A DNA stretch of 64,000 nt from Nesterenkonia natronophila. Lineage in GTDB: Bacteria > Actinomycetota > Actinomycetes > Actinomycetales > Micrococcaceae. Within the stretch, counting starts at the first letter, position 1. Each line of letters starts with the position of its first letter. A program made the position numbers and the translations under genes. A model generated the notes under the pieces. The model saw only the letters and a program-made list of their open reading frames with translations, did no database searches and was not told where the DNA came from. The stretch covers positions 434,001 to 498,000 of the forward strand of contig NZ_QYZP01000003.1 in NCBI RefSeq assembly GCF_003595215.1. The letters are read 5' to 3'. Positions 33,219 to 41,626 of this stretch are shown here, in pieces.

Positions 33219-33387
33219 GTAGTAGGTGTTCCTATGGGGATTGTGTGATGAGGTCAGTGCACTGTTCATAGCTGGCACTGATCGGCGGACAATTGCAGGG
33301 CGCCCGGAGCCATATGAAACTCATATGATTCTCGAGCGGGATCTGTCAGAAGCCAGTCACGACTCTGTGCGCAGAACGCGCCCGTTT

Positions 33388-33417
33388 AGTCTATACGCCT
33401 GCGCCAATTTGGCACAA
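33388..33417 (-). promoter_or_regulatory. Candidate rpsA promoter overlapped by a palindrome
   Basis: On the minus strand TTGTGC (complement of 33412-33417) is followed after 16 nt by TATAGA (33390-33395), or after 18 nt by TAGACT, resembling a sigma-70-type promoter. The -35 element is embedded in TGCGCCAATTTGGCACA (33400-33416), an 8+1+8 palindrome with one mismatched pair. It lies in the 261-bp gap between the Eis-like gene and rpsA, which is otherwise featureless. Whether a regulator binds is unknown. Confidence 0.45.
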
Positions 33418-33479
33418 CCGCGCTCACGCCCGCCCACTGGTGCCATGGCTGGGCGTTTCGATGGGACACTTCCCATGTG

Positions 33480-34865
33480 CTAGAAGTGTGTGGCGCAGTG
33501 CGGAGCAGTCGGCAGGTCGAAGGTCGCGGAGAAGGCTTGCCAGTCAGCCTCATCCTGGGCGGCGACACGGCCAGCGTCGCGCATCGTCAACACCGAGACA
33601 TCACCCAGATAGAGCGAGCTCAGGGTGGCGACGTCGAGTTCGAAGTGTTGAGGTGCAGTGGCGCTGTCGGTGCTGGTCACCTGAGCAACGCCTCCGGATA
33701 CAGACACCGTGAACACCCCAGACGCGATTCCGAGGGAGTCGCTGACGGTCAGACTGAATTCCCCGTCGGCGTTCCAGGCTCGAGACTCCAATGCGGTCAC
33801 CGGGTTCAACAGGCGCAGCCAGAGCACGTCGGCGAGGCTGGTGGTCTTCACGGCCCGCGGATTGGTCAGGGCGTAGTCCAGCGGGTCCGACACCGGCGAT
33901 CCGTTGGGGGCGACGATACGCTCCACAAGGTCCATCTCCACCAGATGTCGGAGGAGCTCAAGGCGACTGGTCGCATCTTCGGCGATCAGATCACGGATCC
34001 GCATAGTGGCAGGCTCACTGTCCCATCCTGCAAAAGTGAAGACCACGTAGCCGCCAATGCTCCCGTCTTCCCGAACGTGCACCGCAGCTCGGGCCTTGCG
34101 GTCCCAGCTGGTGATGTTCTCGGGGTCCCAGCGTGCAGTGCCGGTCTCCCAGTAGGTTGCCTGCCGATCCACCGATCCCCGCGTGCTGCGGTGGAACTGA
34201 GCGAAGACGTCTTTGAGTACATCTCTGGTCTTCGACGGATCTACGGTGAGGACTTTCCCGACTTTCGGTGCGGTCGAAGCGAAGCTGTCCCCGGAAGCAG
34301 AAGCATTGATCTGCAGACCGCGCAGCCGGGTCGCAGGGCCAAAGCCGAAACGTCCGTAGATGCCACCTTCCGAGACGGTCAGCGCAGCGAGGGCCATACC
34401 GTCCTCGACGGCAGCAGCCAGTCGACTTGTCATCATGTGCTTGAGGATCCCGCGCCGCCGAAAGCTCGGGTTGACCGTCACCCCGGTGATCAGACGTGCC
34501 GGCAGCGGCTCTGCACCCCCGGCGTTGAGCGTCTTGTCATAGTCGACAAATGTTCCCACCGGATGCTCGGAATCGAACCCAATGGTCTCGAATGCTGAGC
34601 CCCAAGGCTCAAGCGCTGCGAATCCACGGTCCACGTAGACACCGGTCAGTTCCTGGGCGTCCTCACTGAAGACAGGCTGAAGACGCTCGAGCTGCTCATC
34701 GCTGTACCACGGCTCATAGAAGCCGTACTCGACCGTGCGAGTGAAAGCTGCAGTCGTCGCCTCCGGCTTGCCGTCCCCGCCGACGCCGGGCTCAAATGTT
34801 CGGCTGGAGAGTCCTTCCGCGAGGGGAGGAACGGAGGGCATTTGGGGTGCGTACTCAGAAGTCAC
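33480..34865 (-). CDS. eis: Eis-family GNAT N-acetyltransferase
   Basis: A 461-residue protein of the Eis type: tandem GNAT domains plus a C-terminal SCP2-like domain. Acetyl-CoA binding is shown by VTVNPSFRRRGILKHMM in the first GNAT domain, and GIYGRFGFGPAT contains the conserved tyrosine used as general acid in M. tuberculosis Eis. The chain ends in Phe, as in Mtb Eis where the C-terminal carboxylate acts in catalysis. Family members acetylate aminoglycosides and other amines, but the physiological substrate is usually unknown. The start is GTG 34865. It lies 34 bp after polA on the same strand. Confidence 0.88.
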   Translation of the reverse strand: MTSEYAPQMPSVPPLAEGLSSRTFEPGVGGDGKPEATTAAFTRTVEYGFYEPWYSDEQLERLQPVFSEDAQELTGVYVDRGFAALEPWGSAFETIGFDSEHPVGTFVDYDKTLNAGGAEPLPARLITGVTVNPSFRRRGILKHMMTSRLAAAVEDGMALAALTVSEGGIYGRFGFGPATRLRGLQINASASGDSFASTAPKVGKVLTVDPSKTRDVLKDVFAQFHRSTRGSVDRQATYWETGTARWDPENITSWDRKARAAVHVREDGSIGGYVVFTFAGWDSEPATMRIRDLIAEDATSRLELLRHLVEMDLVERIVAPNGSPVSDPLDYALTNPRAVKTTSLADVLWLRLLNPVTALESRAWNADGEFSLTVSDSLGIASGVFTVSVSGGVAQVTSTDSATAPQHFELDVATLSSLYLGDVSVLTMRDAGRVAAQDEADWQAFSATFDLPTAPHCATHF

Positions 34866-34899
34866 GGCTTAACCCTATCCGCTGGCCCCACACAGCTCC

Positions 34900-37707
34900 T
34901 CAGTGCGCCGCGCTGTGCCAAGACTCGCCCACCCCAACATGCACATCAAGCGGGACGTCTAGCTCGGCGGCGGCTCCCATCTTGTCAACAAGCAGGGCCT
35001 CCACCTGGTCCTGCTCGCCGTGTGCGACTTCCAGGACAAGTTCGTCGTGCACCTGGAGCAGCACTCGTGAGCTGAGACCTGCCGCTGTGAGTCCGGCATC
35101 GACATCGATCATGGCGCGCTTGATGATATCTGCCGCCGAGCCCTGGATGGGCGCGTTGAGCGCCGCGCGCTCAGCCATCTGCCGCAGCTGTCGATTCTCA
35201 CTGTTCAGGTCAGGAAGATAACGACGCCGCCCGTAGAGCGTGGAGGTGAACCCGTCCTTCTTGGCCTGGGCGACCACATCATGCAGGTAATCACGGACCG
35301 CTCCGAAGCGCTCAAAGTACTCGTTCATGAGATCACGGGCTTCGTCCACCCCGATTCCCAGCTGTTTGGAGAGGCCGAAGCTGCTCAGACCATAGACCAG
35401 CCCGTAACTCATCGCCTTGATCTTCGATCGCTGCTCAGCTGAGACCTCATCGGTCGCTACCCCGAACACGCGCGCCCCCACGAAGTTGTGCAGGTCTTCG
35501 CCGGCGCGGAACGCCGCGATCAGGGCTTGATCCCCTGACAGATGAGCCATGATCCTCATCTCGATCTGCGAGTAGTCCGCGGTGAGCAGGGTTTGGTAGC
35601 CCTGTCCAACGACGAACGCATCGCGGATCTTCCGGCCCGATTCAGTGCGCACAGGAATGTTCTGCAGGTTTGGGTGCAGGCTCGACAGCCGGCCGGTGGC
35701 CGCCACAGTTTGGGCGTAAGTGGTGTGCACCCGGCCGTCGTCCCCCACCGCGTCCATCAGACCGGTGACAGTCTGGCGAAGCTTCGATGCGTCCCGGTGG
35801 CTCATCAGATGCACCAGAAACTCGTTCTGCGTCTTGGCCAGCAGGTCTTGCAGAGTCTCCACATCGGTGGAGTACCCCGTTTTGTTCTTCTTCACCCCAG
35901 CAGTGGGCAGGCCCAGTTCCTCGAACAGCACGTGCTGAAGCTGCTTCGGAGATCCGAGATTCACCTCATGTCCGACCACCGCATAGGCGGCACGCGCCGA
36001 TTCACTGATCGAGGACTCGAACTCTGCGTCCAGGGACGCCAGACGTTCCCGGCTGACCGCGATACCAGTGAGCTCCATCTGCAGGAGAATCTCAGCAAGT
36101 GGAAGCTCCAGCTCATAGAGCAGCTTCTCAGCTCGGCGCCGTGTGAGTTCATCGTGCAGCGCCGCAGAGAGCGGGTGAAGGAGCATCCCGTGCAATGCCG
36201 CGCGAGCCAGGTCCTCCTGCGTCACACCTGGGACGACATCTTGGTCGAATAGGTCCAGTTGGGCTCCGTCGGCACTTTGGGGGGCGAAGTCCTCGCCCCC
36301 GATGTAGTCAGCCGGTTCGGTTGAGCGTCCTAAGTACTGCGTGACCAGCCCGGGGAATGCGAAATTCCTCCGGTCCGGCTGAACCAGGTATCCGGAGAGC
36401 AGAGTGTCCTCGACGGTGCCCCGAAGTCTGAGTCCCCGCCATGCCAAACGTTTGCCAGCATCCTTGACGTCGTGGACCAGGTGGGGGGCTTCGGGATCAG
36501 TGAGCCAGGCGGCCAGTGCCGCTTCAAGGTCTGCGTCGGCATCAGCCAGCGATACCGCTATGGCCGTGACGGAAGCCTCCGGCGAATCCGTCGCGGGGAC
36601 GATGATGAGCGCGAGCACTTCAGCAGCGCGCGCGGCCTCATCCCGCTTGGCTTTGGTCGACAGGGACTCTCCCGAACGGTCTAGGCACAGTGCCAAACCC
36701 AAGGGGACGCCCTCGTGCTGGTCCATGAAAGCCGTGAACTCCGGTGCAGCGGTGACCACCTGGACCTGGGGCAGGCTGTCGGTAGGTTCAGCCGAGAGCC
36801 CAGCGTCGGGGAATAGGGCCGCAAAAGTGTCAAAGAGACGTTCGCGTATCTGGTTGAACTGCAGAGCATCGAACAGCGGCTCCACCGCATCCCGGTCTGG
36901 AGTGGTCAAGAGGCAGTCCTCGAGTTGGACCGGCAGGTCCAGGTCCGTGACCAACCGATTGAGCTCCAGATTTCGCTCCACATCTGCGAGCGCAGCACGC
37001 AGGTTTTCACCCGCCTTGCCCTTGATGTCTTCGGCGTGTTCAAGAATTCCTCGCGCGGAGCCGTACTCCGCGAGCCATTTTGCGGCAGTCTTGGGTCCCA
37101 CTTTCGGCACGCCCGGCAGGTTGTCGGCGCTCTCCCCCACCAATGCCGCTAGGTCCCGGTATCTGTTCGGCGCGACCAGGTACTTGGCCTCCACGCCCGC
37201 AGGGTCCAGGCGAACAGACTTGGTGAGGCCGCTGGTGGGATAGTCCAGATGGGTGTTCTCAGTGACCAGCTGCAGCGCATCCCGGTCGCCGGAGACGATC
37301 ACGGTCTTCCAATCGGCTGCCTCGGCCTGGGTGACGTAGGTAGCGACAATATCGTCAGCCTCGTACCCTTCGACTGTGACCGCAGGGATGTTGAGGGCGG
37401 CGGCAACCTCTTTGATCAGTCCGATCTGGCCGGCGAACTCAGGCGGCGCTTTGTCGCGTCCCCCCTTATAGTCACTGTAAGCACCGTGCCGAAACGTGGG
37501 GGTGTCCAAGTCGAAGGCCAGGGCAATATGCGTCGGAGCCTCCTCGCGGATCAGCTTTAGCAGCATATTCGTGAAACCGTGCACAGCATTGGTGTACTGC
37601 CCTGTCGAGGTGCGGAAGGACTCAGTCGGCAAGGCGTAGAACGCCCGGAATGCCATGGAGTGTCCGTCAATTACCAGTAGTTTGTTGCCCTCGTCGCTCA
37701 CACGCAC
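34900..37707 (-). CDS. polA: DNA polymerase I
   Basis: A 935-residue repair and gap-filling polymerase. The N-terminal 5' nuclease domain begins LLVIDGHSMAFRAFYALP and contains VSGDRDALQLV and GVPKVGPKTAAKWL. The C-terminal polymerase domain has motif A (TADYSQIEMRIMAHLSGD), motif B (RSKIKAMSYGLVYGLSSFG) and motif C (VLLQVHDELVLEV). The middle domain lacks the DXE and Asp residues needed for 3'-5' proofreading, as in Taq and mycobacterial Pol I. GTG 37707 is the start, with GTG 37701 possible. It diverges from the thioesterase gene with only 35 bp between them. Confidence 0.97.
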   Translation of the reverse strand: MRVSDEGNKLLVIDGHSMAFRAFYALPTESFRTSTGQYTNAVHGFTNMLLKLIREEAPTHIALAFDLDTPTFRHGAYSDYKGGRDKAPPEFAGQIGLIKEVAAALNIPAVTVEGYEADDIVATYVTQAEAADWKTVIVSGDRDALQLVTENTHLDYPTSGLTKSVRLDPAGVEAKYLVAPNRYRDLAALVGESADNLPGVPKVGPKTAAKWLAEYGSARGILEHAEDIKGKAGENLRAALADVERNLELNRLVTDLDLPVQLEDCLLTTPDRDAVEPLFDALQFNQIRERLFDTFAALFPDAGLSAEPTDSLPQVQVVTAAPEFTAFMDQHEGVPLGLALCLDRSGESLSTKAKRDEAARAAEVLALIIVPATDSPEASVTAIAVSLADADADLEAALAAWLTDPEAPHLVHDVKDAGKRLAWRGLRLRGTVEDTLLSGYLVQPDRRNFAFPGLVTQYLGRSTEPADYIGGEDFAPQSADGAQLDLFDQDVVPGVTQEDLARAALHGMLLHPLSAALHDELTRRRAEKLLYELELPLAEILLQMELTGIAVSRERLASLDAEFESSISESARAAYAVVGHEVNLGSPKQLQHVLFEELGLPTAGVKKNKTGYSTDVETLQDLLAKTQNEFLVHLMSHRDASKLRQTVTGLMDAVGDDGRVHTTYAQTVAATGRLSSLHPNLQNIPVRTESGRKIRDAFVVGQGYQTLLTADYSQIEMRIMAHLSGDQALIAAFRAGEDLHNFVGARVFGVATDEVSAEQRSKIKAMSYGLVYGLSSFGLSKQLGIGVDEARDLMNEYFERFGAVRDYLHDVVAQAKKDGFTSTLYGRRRYLPDLNSENRQLRQMAERAALNAPIQGSAADIIKRAMIDVDAGLTAAGLSSRVLLQVHDELVLEVAHGEQDQVEALLVDKMGAAAELDVPLDVHVGVGESWHSAAH

Positions 37708-37742
37708 AGCCTACCGCCCGGATCCTGGCTAAGCTGAAGCGT

Positions 37743-38264
37743 ATGAGCTTTGAAGGATATGGTCCGGACTTTCCGACCCCAGGCGTTCCTACCCCTCTCC
37801 CCAATGAGTCCGAGCGGATTGCGCGGATGGAAGCTGCCGGTGTTGCCAAAGAATATTGGGACTGGATGGGCACGCACGGAACCTCTGCGATGAGCGCAAA
37901 GTTGGGACTGAAATTTGTTGAGATGAGTCCGGAGAAGATGGTGGGCACTGTGCCGGTGGGGGGCAATGAGCAGAACGCTGGATTGTTTCACGGCGGCGGG
38001 CACTTCGTGATGGCTGAGACGTTGGGGTCGATTGCGGCGATCTTCCATGTGCGTGCCAATCTGGGGATGGACCGGCAGGTGGTCGGCACCGAACTCTCAG
38101 CCACTCACCACCGGGCGGCGACCAGCGGCCTTGTGTGGGGAACCTGCACCCCCATAAACCTGGGCAAGCAGCTGACGGTTCATGAGATTGTGATGCGGGA
38201 TGACGAGGACCGCCGCCTTTCGACGGCCCGCATGACCAACATGATTCTTCATCCGCGGGGCTGA
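37743..38264 (+). CDS. PaaI-type hotdog-fold thioesterase
   Basis: A 173-residue protein of the PaaI/YbgC hotdog thioesterase class, which hydrolyses aryl- or acyl-CoA. The core shows LKFVEMSPEKMVGTVPV, then NAGLFHGGGHFVMAETLGS, the helix-capping motif (the usual NQXGXLHGG), and ELSATHHRAATSG. About 50 residues precede the hotdog fold. ATG 37743 follows a weak ribosome-binding site; longer frames upstream enter polA. Its substrate is unknown. It converges directly on the glycosyltransferase gene, with adjoining stop codons and no spacer. Confidence 0.86.
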   Translation: MSFEGYGPDFPTPGVPTPLPNESERIARMEAAGVAKEYWDWMGTHGTSAMSAKLGLKFVEMSPEKMVGTVPVGGNEQNAGLFHGGGHFVMAETLGSIAAIFHVRANLGMDRQVVGTELSATHHRAATSGLVWGTCTPINLGKQLTVHEIVMRDDEDRRLSTARMTNMILHPRG

Positions 38265-39398
38265 TCAGGACTTCAGGAAGCGGCGCAGGGCGGCATCGAT
38301 CGCTGCTGCGTGTGCTTCGGCGGTGTAACGCTCGCGCACCAGTTCCAACCCGTTTTCTCCCATCCGGTGGGTTTCCGCGGACGCGAAGAGCACCGTGATC
38401 AGGGTGTTGCGCAGCGACCCAGGGCTGGCGGCCTCGAAGTAACGCCCGGTCTGGCCCTCAATCACAGCTTCGATCTCGGGTGAGGAGTCGCGGTTGCCTG
38501 ATTCGGCCACGACGGGAACCCCGAAGCCCAGGGCCTGGATGACGTTGAGCCCTGCTCCTCCGATGGCAAGGGCCGCATCTGCCTGTGTGTAGTACTCCTT
38601 GAGCTCGTCGAAGTCGTACACGGCGCCGAGGAAGGTCGCCTCGACTCCGGCCCGGGCGAAGACCTTCTCGAGACGTGGCCGTTCGGAGCCGTCACCAATG
38701 ATTATCACTCGGGGAACGTGCAGCTCCGCGGGCCAGGCCGACAGCGCTTCCGCGAGTACATCCAGCCGGTGCCGGGTGGTCAGCCGGGAGGAGTAGATCA
38801 GAGTCGGACGGTCCCCCGTGCTGCTGCGAAGAAGCGGCTCGGGTGGCAGCAGCTCCTGAGAGTAGAGGCTGTTGTAGACGACGTGGATCTTCTCCGCAGG
38901 CACGCCGTATTCTGTGCCGAGTTCCTGAGCACGGTCGCCGTATACCAGGAGGCCGTCCATCAGGGCGTAGAACGCGAGCCTGAGCAAACGTTTGGGGCCT
39001 GATTCCGAGCGCTTCCATCCGTGGCCCCAGAGCAGCACGGGACGCCCCAGGAGCTTGCCGAGCGCTCCTGCGGCCCAGGTGGATACGGTGTAGATTCTGC
39101 CTTCCAGGACATAGGCGCTGTGGTCGCCCCGCCAGACTGCAGCGACCTGCCCCGCCTCCCACCAGAGCAGGCCCAGCGCTCTGGTCTTCAGCGGCGTCAC
39201 CTGGGAGAGCACGCCGGCGGAGGCTGAGGCGATGCGGTCAGCTGCGCTGGCCTCACTGTTCTTGGGCCGTCCCACGAGGTCGTAGGTGAACTCCTTTGAG
39301 GCCAGGAGTCGCTTCACCAGTGGTTCGCGGTAGTGCGAGACGGTGGGCTGGATCTGGAAACGAATGCGGGACAGCTGTGTGCGCTTCACGGAGTCCAT
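38265..39398 (-). CDS. GT4-like glycosyltransferase
   Basis: A 377-residue GT-B-fold glycosyltransferase resembling family 4. The N-terminal half contains an acceptor-side segment QPTVSHYREPLVKRLL. The C-terminal half has the donor-binding block GGAGLNVIQALGFGVPVVAE and, further on, PEIEAVIEGQTGRYF, the EX7E-like region. No membrane segment is obvious. It probably adds a sugar to a cell-surface polymer or lipid; donor and acceptor are not known. It stands just upstream of a tRNA-Gly and close to two GT2 enzymes and an LCP ligase, which suggests envelope polysaccharide synthesis. Confidence 0.85.
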   Translation of the reverse strand: MDSVKRTQLSRIRFQIQPTVSHYREPLVKRLLASKEFTYDLVGRPKNSEASAADRIASASAGVLSQVTPLKTRALGLLWWEAGQVAAVWRGDHSAYVLEGRIYTVSTWAAGALGKLLGRPVLLWGHGWKRSESGPKRLLRLAFYALMDGLLVYGDRAQELGTEYGVPAEKIHVVYNSLYSQELLPPEPLLRSSTGDRPTLIYSSRLTTRHRLDVLAEALSAWPAELHVPRVIIIGDGSERPRLEKVFARAGVEATFLGAVYDFDELKEYYTQADAALAIGGAGLNVIQALGFGVPVVAESGNRDSSPEIEAVIEGQTGRYFEAASPGSLRNTLITVLFASAETHRMGENGLELVRERYTAEAHAAAIDAALRRFLKS

Positions 39399-39441
39399 CC
39401 TGCCCTGGGGAGGCCCCAGGGCGGCTGATCAACACTGAGTT

Positions 39442-39469
39442 TTGCACCTGCCTGGGGGCTTGATAAGGT
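39442..39469 (+). promoter_or_regulatory. Likely promoter of tRNA-Gly
   Basis: TTGCAC (39442-39447) and TAAGGT (39464-39469) are separated by 16 bp and lie 23 bp before the tRNA 5' end. The spacing and hexamers are close to sigma-70-type promoter consensus, as expected for a highly transcribed tRNA. Confidence 0.55.
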
Positions 39470-39492
39470 GACTAGGCGCTCAACGCGGAGCG

Positions 39493-39566
39493 GGGGGTGT
39501 AGCTTAGTGGCAAAGCTCCAGCCTTCCAAGCTGGTCACGCGGGTTCGATTCCCGTCACCCCCTCCA
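39493..39566 (+). tRNA. tRNA-Gly (anticodon TCC)
   Basis: A 74-nt tRNA with CCA encoded. The acceptor stem GGGGGTG pairs with CACCCCC, followed by discriminator T and CCA. The D arm is GCTT/AAGC, the anticodon stem CCAGC/GCTGG with loop CTTCCAA, and the T arm GCGGG with loop TTCGATT and CCCGT. The anticodon TCC reads GGA/GGG glycine codons. It lies between two glycosyltransferase genes. No split repeat of its 3' end, which would mark an integrated element, was noticed. Confidence 0.96.
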
Positions 39567-39576
39567 ATATGTTTTT

Positions 39577-40692
39577 GTGCTCGCCCGGTACAGTCGAGGG
39601 GTGGCCGCACACAAACTCAGTATCATCGTCCCGGTGTTCAACACTGGTGAATATCTTCGCACCCGCGCGTTCCCCTCTTTGGTGAGGTTGCCTCGTTTTG
39701 AGCAGATTCACGTGCACCTCATTGACGACGGGTCGACCTACTCCGAAACGCGGGACGCCGTGAGTGAGCTGGCCGCCGCTCATCTTAATGTGACGGCATT
39801 CTTCCACGAGCCCGGGGGGTCAGGTTCGGCGTCCAGACCCCGCAACACTGGTATCGACTTGAGCGATACGGAGTTCCTGGGGTTCTTAGACCCTGACGAT
39901 GAGTTTCTTGGCTCGGGTCCCTGGCCGCTAGTTGAGGCACTCGAAGCCCACCCAAGCGCTGAGCTGGCCATCGGTCAGCAGCAGCGGATCTATGGCGACC
40001 GCACCGAGCAGGTGAACAATGTGTCCCACTACACCCGTAGGCGGCATGCCTCCGGCGCCTGGCCGGCCGGCGGTGACGTGCTGACTTCCGCTCAGTTCCG
40101 GCCCACCAACCTCAGCAGCTTCTTGGTGCGCACCGCGTGGTTAAAGGAAAAGGGACTGCGGCAGGTGGTCGGAGCGGTCGGACAGGACTCCCTGTTCTTC
40201 CGTCAAGTCTTCGCCGCAGCTTCGGCGTTCGTTCCGTCAGCCGAGAAGATATACGCCTATCACGCGGAAACTCCGGGATCGATGGTCAACACTGTCACCG
40301 CCGACTATTTCGCCAAGTGTCTTGTGCGCGAGCGCGCTCAGGTGGACTGGCTGCGCTCAGCGGGCCTCTTTGACGACTACGTCGAGAGTGGTTTCGAACG
40401 TTCCTTCGCCTGGTACCTGCCCCGACTGCGAAGGATGCCTAAGGACCGGCGCGAGGAGGCCCGCGCGATCCTGCGCACCATCGCCGAACTGTACGTGAAG
40501 CCTGAGGAGCACCGTTGGCGGTACCCCGAAGCAATGGCGTTCTTTCGGCGTCCCTCTGTCCCCTCCCTGGAAGGGCTCAAGCCGCTCTCCGGCGTGGCCA
40601 AGCGCCGGGCTCGGAAGACGGCGGAGGCTGCTGTCGCAGCCGGACGGCGGTTCAGTTCTTCCGTGCGTACTCGGCGCCACCTCGACCAATGA
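39577..40692 (+). CDS. Family 2 glycosyltransferase
   Basis: A 371-residue GT-A-fold glycosyltransferase. It begins LSIIVPVFNTGEYL, with the nucleotide-diphosphate aspartate region HLIDDGSTYS, NTGIDLSDTEFLGFLDPDDE (the DXD metal motif) and a later QDSLFFRQVF block. It probably transfers a sugar to an envelope polymer, acceptor unknown. The start is uncertain: GTG 39577 has no ribosome-binding site, and GTG 39601 abuts GAGGG. Both leave the domain intact. It starts 10 bp after the tRNA. The last 41 bp overlap the convergent next glycosyltransferase gene. Confidence 0.85.
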   Translation: MLARYSRGVAAHKLSIIVPVFNTGEYLRTRAFPSLVRLPRFEQIHVHLIDDGSTYSETRDAVSELAAAHLNVTAFFHEPGGSGSASRPRNTGIDLSDTEFLGFLDPDDEFLGSGPWPLVEALEAHPSAELAIGQQQRIYGDRTEQVNNVSHYTRRRHASGAWPAGGDVLTSAQFRPTNLSSFLVRTAWLKEKGLRQVVGAVGQDSLFFRQVFAAASAFVPSAEKIYAYHAETPGSMVNTVTADYFAKCLVRERAQVDWLRSAGLFDDYVESGFERSFAWYLPRLRRMPKDRREEARAILRTIAELYVKPEEHRWRYPEAMAFFRRPSVPSLEGLKPLSGVAKRRARKTAEAAVAAGRRFSSSVRTRRHLDQ

Positions 40693-41626
40693 CTGCCTGC
40701 AGCATTCCCAGACCCTCACAGAGGTAGTAATCATCGGTGTAGGTCACGGAGTGGCCGCGGAATCTCCTGCCGAATCTGCGCACTGCCCCGTAGCTGGCAC
40801 GTGCGAGACCTTCGGCGGCCACAGCGAATGCTGCTGCCGCAGGTCTTGAGTCTGCGCTGCGCAGCTGCCTTTTCGCGGCCCGCACCTGACCCCCGCGCAG
40901 GGCACGACGCCGCAACCAGTGCTGGGTTGCCCGGTCGGCGGGAACGTGCTCGGTCACCACTGCTTCAGCGCACCACCAGTAGTGAGCGCCGGCGCGCATC
41001 ATGCGTTCGAAGAGCTCGGAGTCGGAGCCTCCGATGAAGTTGAACGTCTCATCGAATCGGTAGCCTCTTCCCCCGTGGCGTGCAGGATGGAACCAGTCTG
41101 CCAGCACCAGGGTGTTGTTGGTGGCCAACCTTCGCTGGTGCGGACCACTTGGAAAGTCTGTTCTGCGCACATAGCCGTAGGTGCGAACCCACTCAGGCTC
41201 ACCGTGATCGAAAACCGGCAGCACCGGCCCGCCCACAGCGTCTGCCGAGGATTCGAGGGCCGCGCTGAGCAGGTGCGTGAACCAGTTCGGAGTGACCTGC
41301 TCGTCGTCGTCGACAAAGATCACCGCTGCAGCGTCCAGCGGCAGTGCGTCCAGGGAGGCATTGCGGGCGGTGGCAATACCCGGGCGAGGCTCGTGGACGT
41401 AGACGGCACCCGGATAGTGGCATCCCACCAGGTGCTGGGCCGTTGGCTCTGGAGCGTTATCCACAACGATCAGCTGTGGCTGGGCAATTGTGGCATCGGG
41501 CGGCATTCTCACTGAGCGAAGTGAAAGCAGAAGCTGAGCCAGGAGGTCATTCCTCCGGTAGGTGCACACCAACACCCAGGTATTTTCTGCTGTGGGGGCG
41601 CAGGCTGCGACCGGTTCATTCCTCAC
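40652..41626 (-). CDS. Family 2 glycosyltransferase
   Basis: A 324-residue GT-A-fold enzyme. VLVCTYRRNDLLAQLL is the N-terminal family block, LIVVDNAP the second, and AAVIFVDDDEQVTP carries the DDD metal motif. SDSELFERMMRAG is the acceptor-side acidic motif. I place the start at GTG 41626, which overlaps the end of the upstream LCP gene by 11 bp. The frame is open further to 41683, but that would lie deep inside the LCP gene. It is the last gene in the minus-strand run and converges on the preceding GT2 gene with a 41-bp overlap. Confidence 0.83.
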   Translation of the reverse strand: MRNEPVAACAPTAENTWVLVCTYRRNDLLAQLLLSLRSVRMPPDATIAQPQLIVVDNAPEPTAQHLVGCHYPGAVYVHEPRPGIATARNASLDALPLDAAAVIFVDDDEQVTPNWFTHLLSAALESSADAVGGPVLPVFDHGEPEWVRTYGYVRRTDFPSGPHQRRLATNNTLVLADWFHPARHGGRGYRFDETFNFIGGSDSELFERMMRAGAHYWWCAEAVVTEHVPADRATQHWLRRRALRGGQVRAAKRQLRSADSRPAAAAFAVAAEGLARASYGAVRRFGRRFRGHSVTYTDDYYLCEGLGMLQAVIGRGGAEYARKN

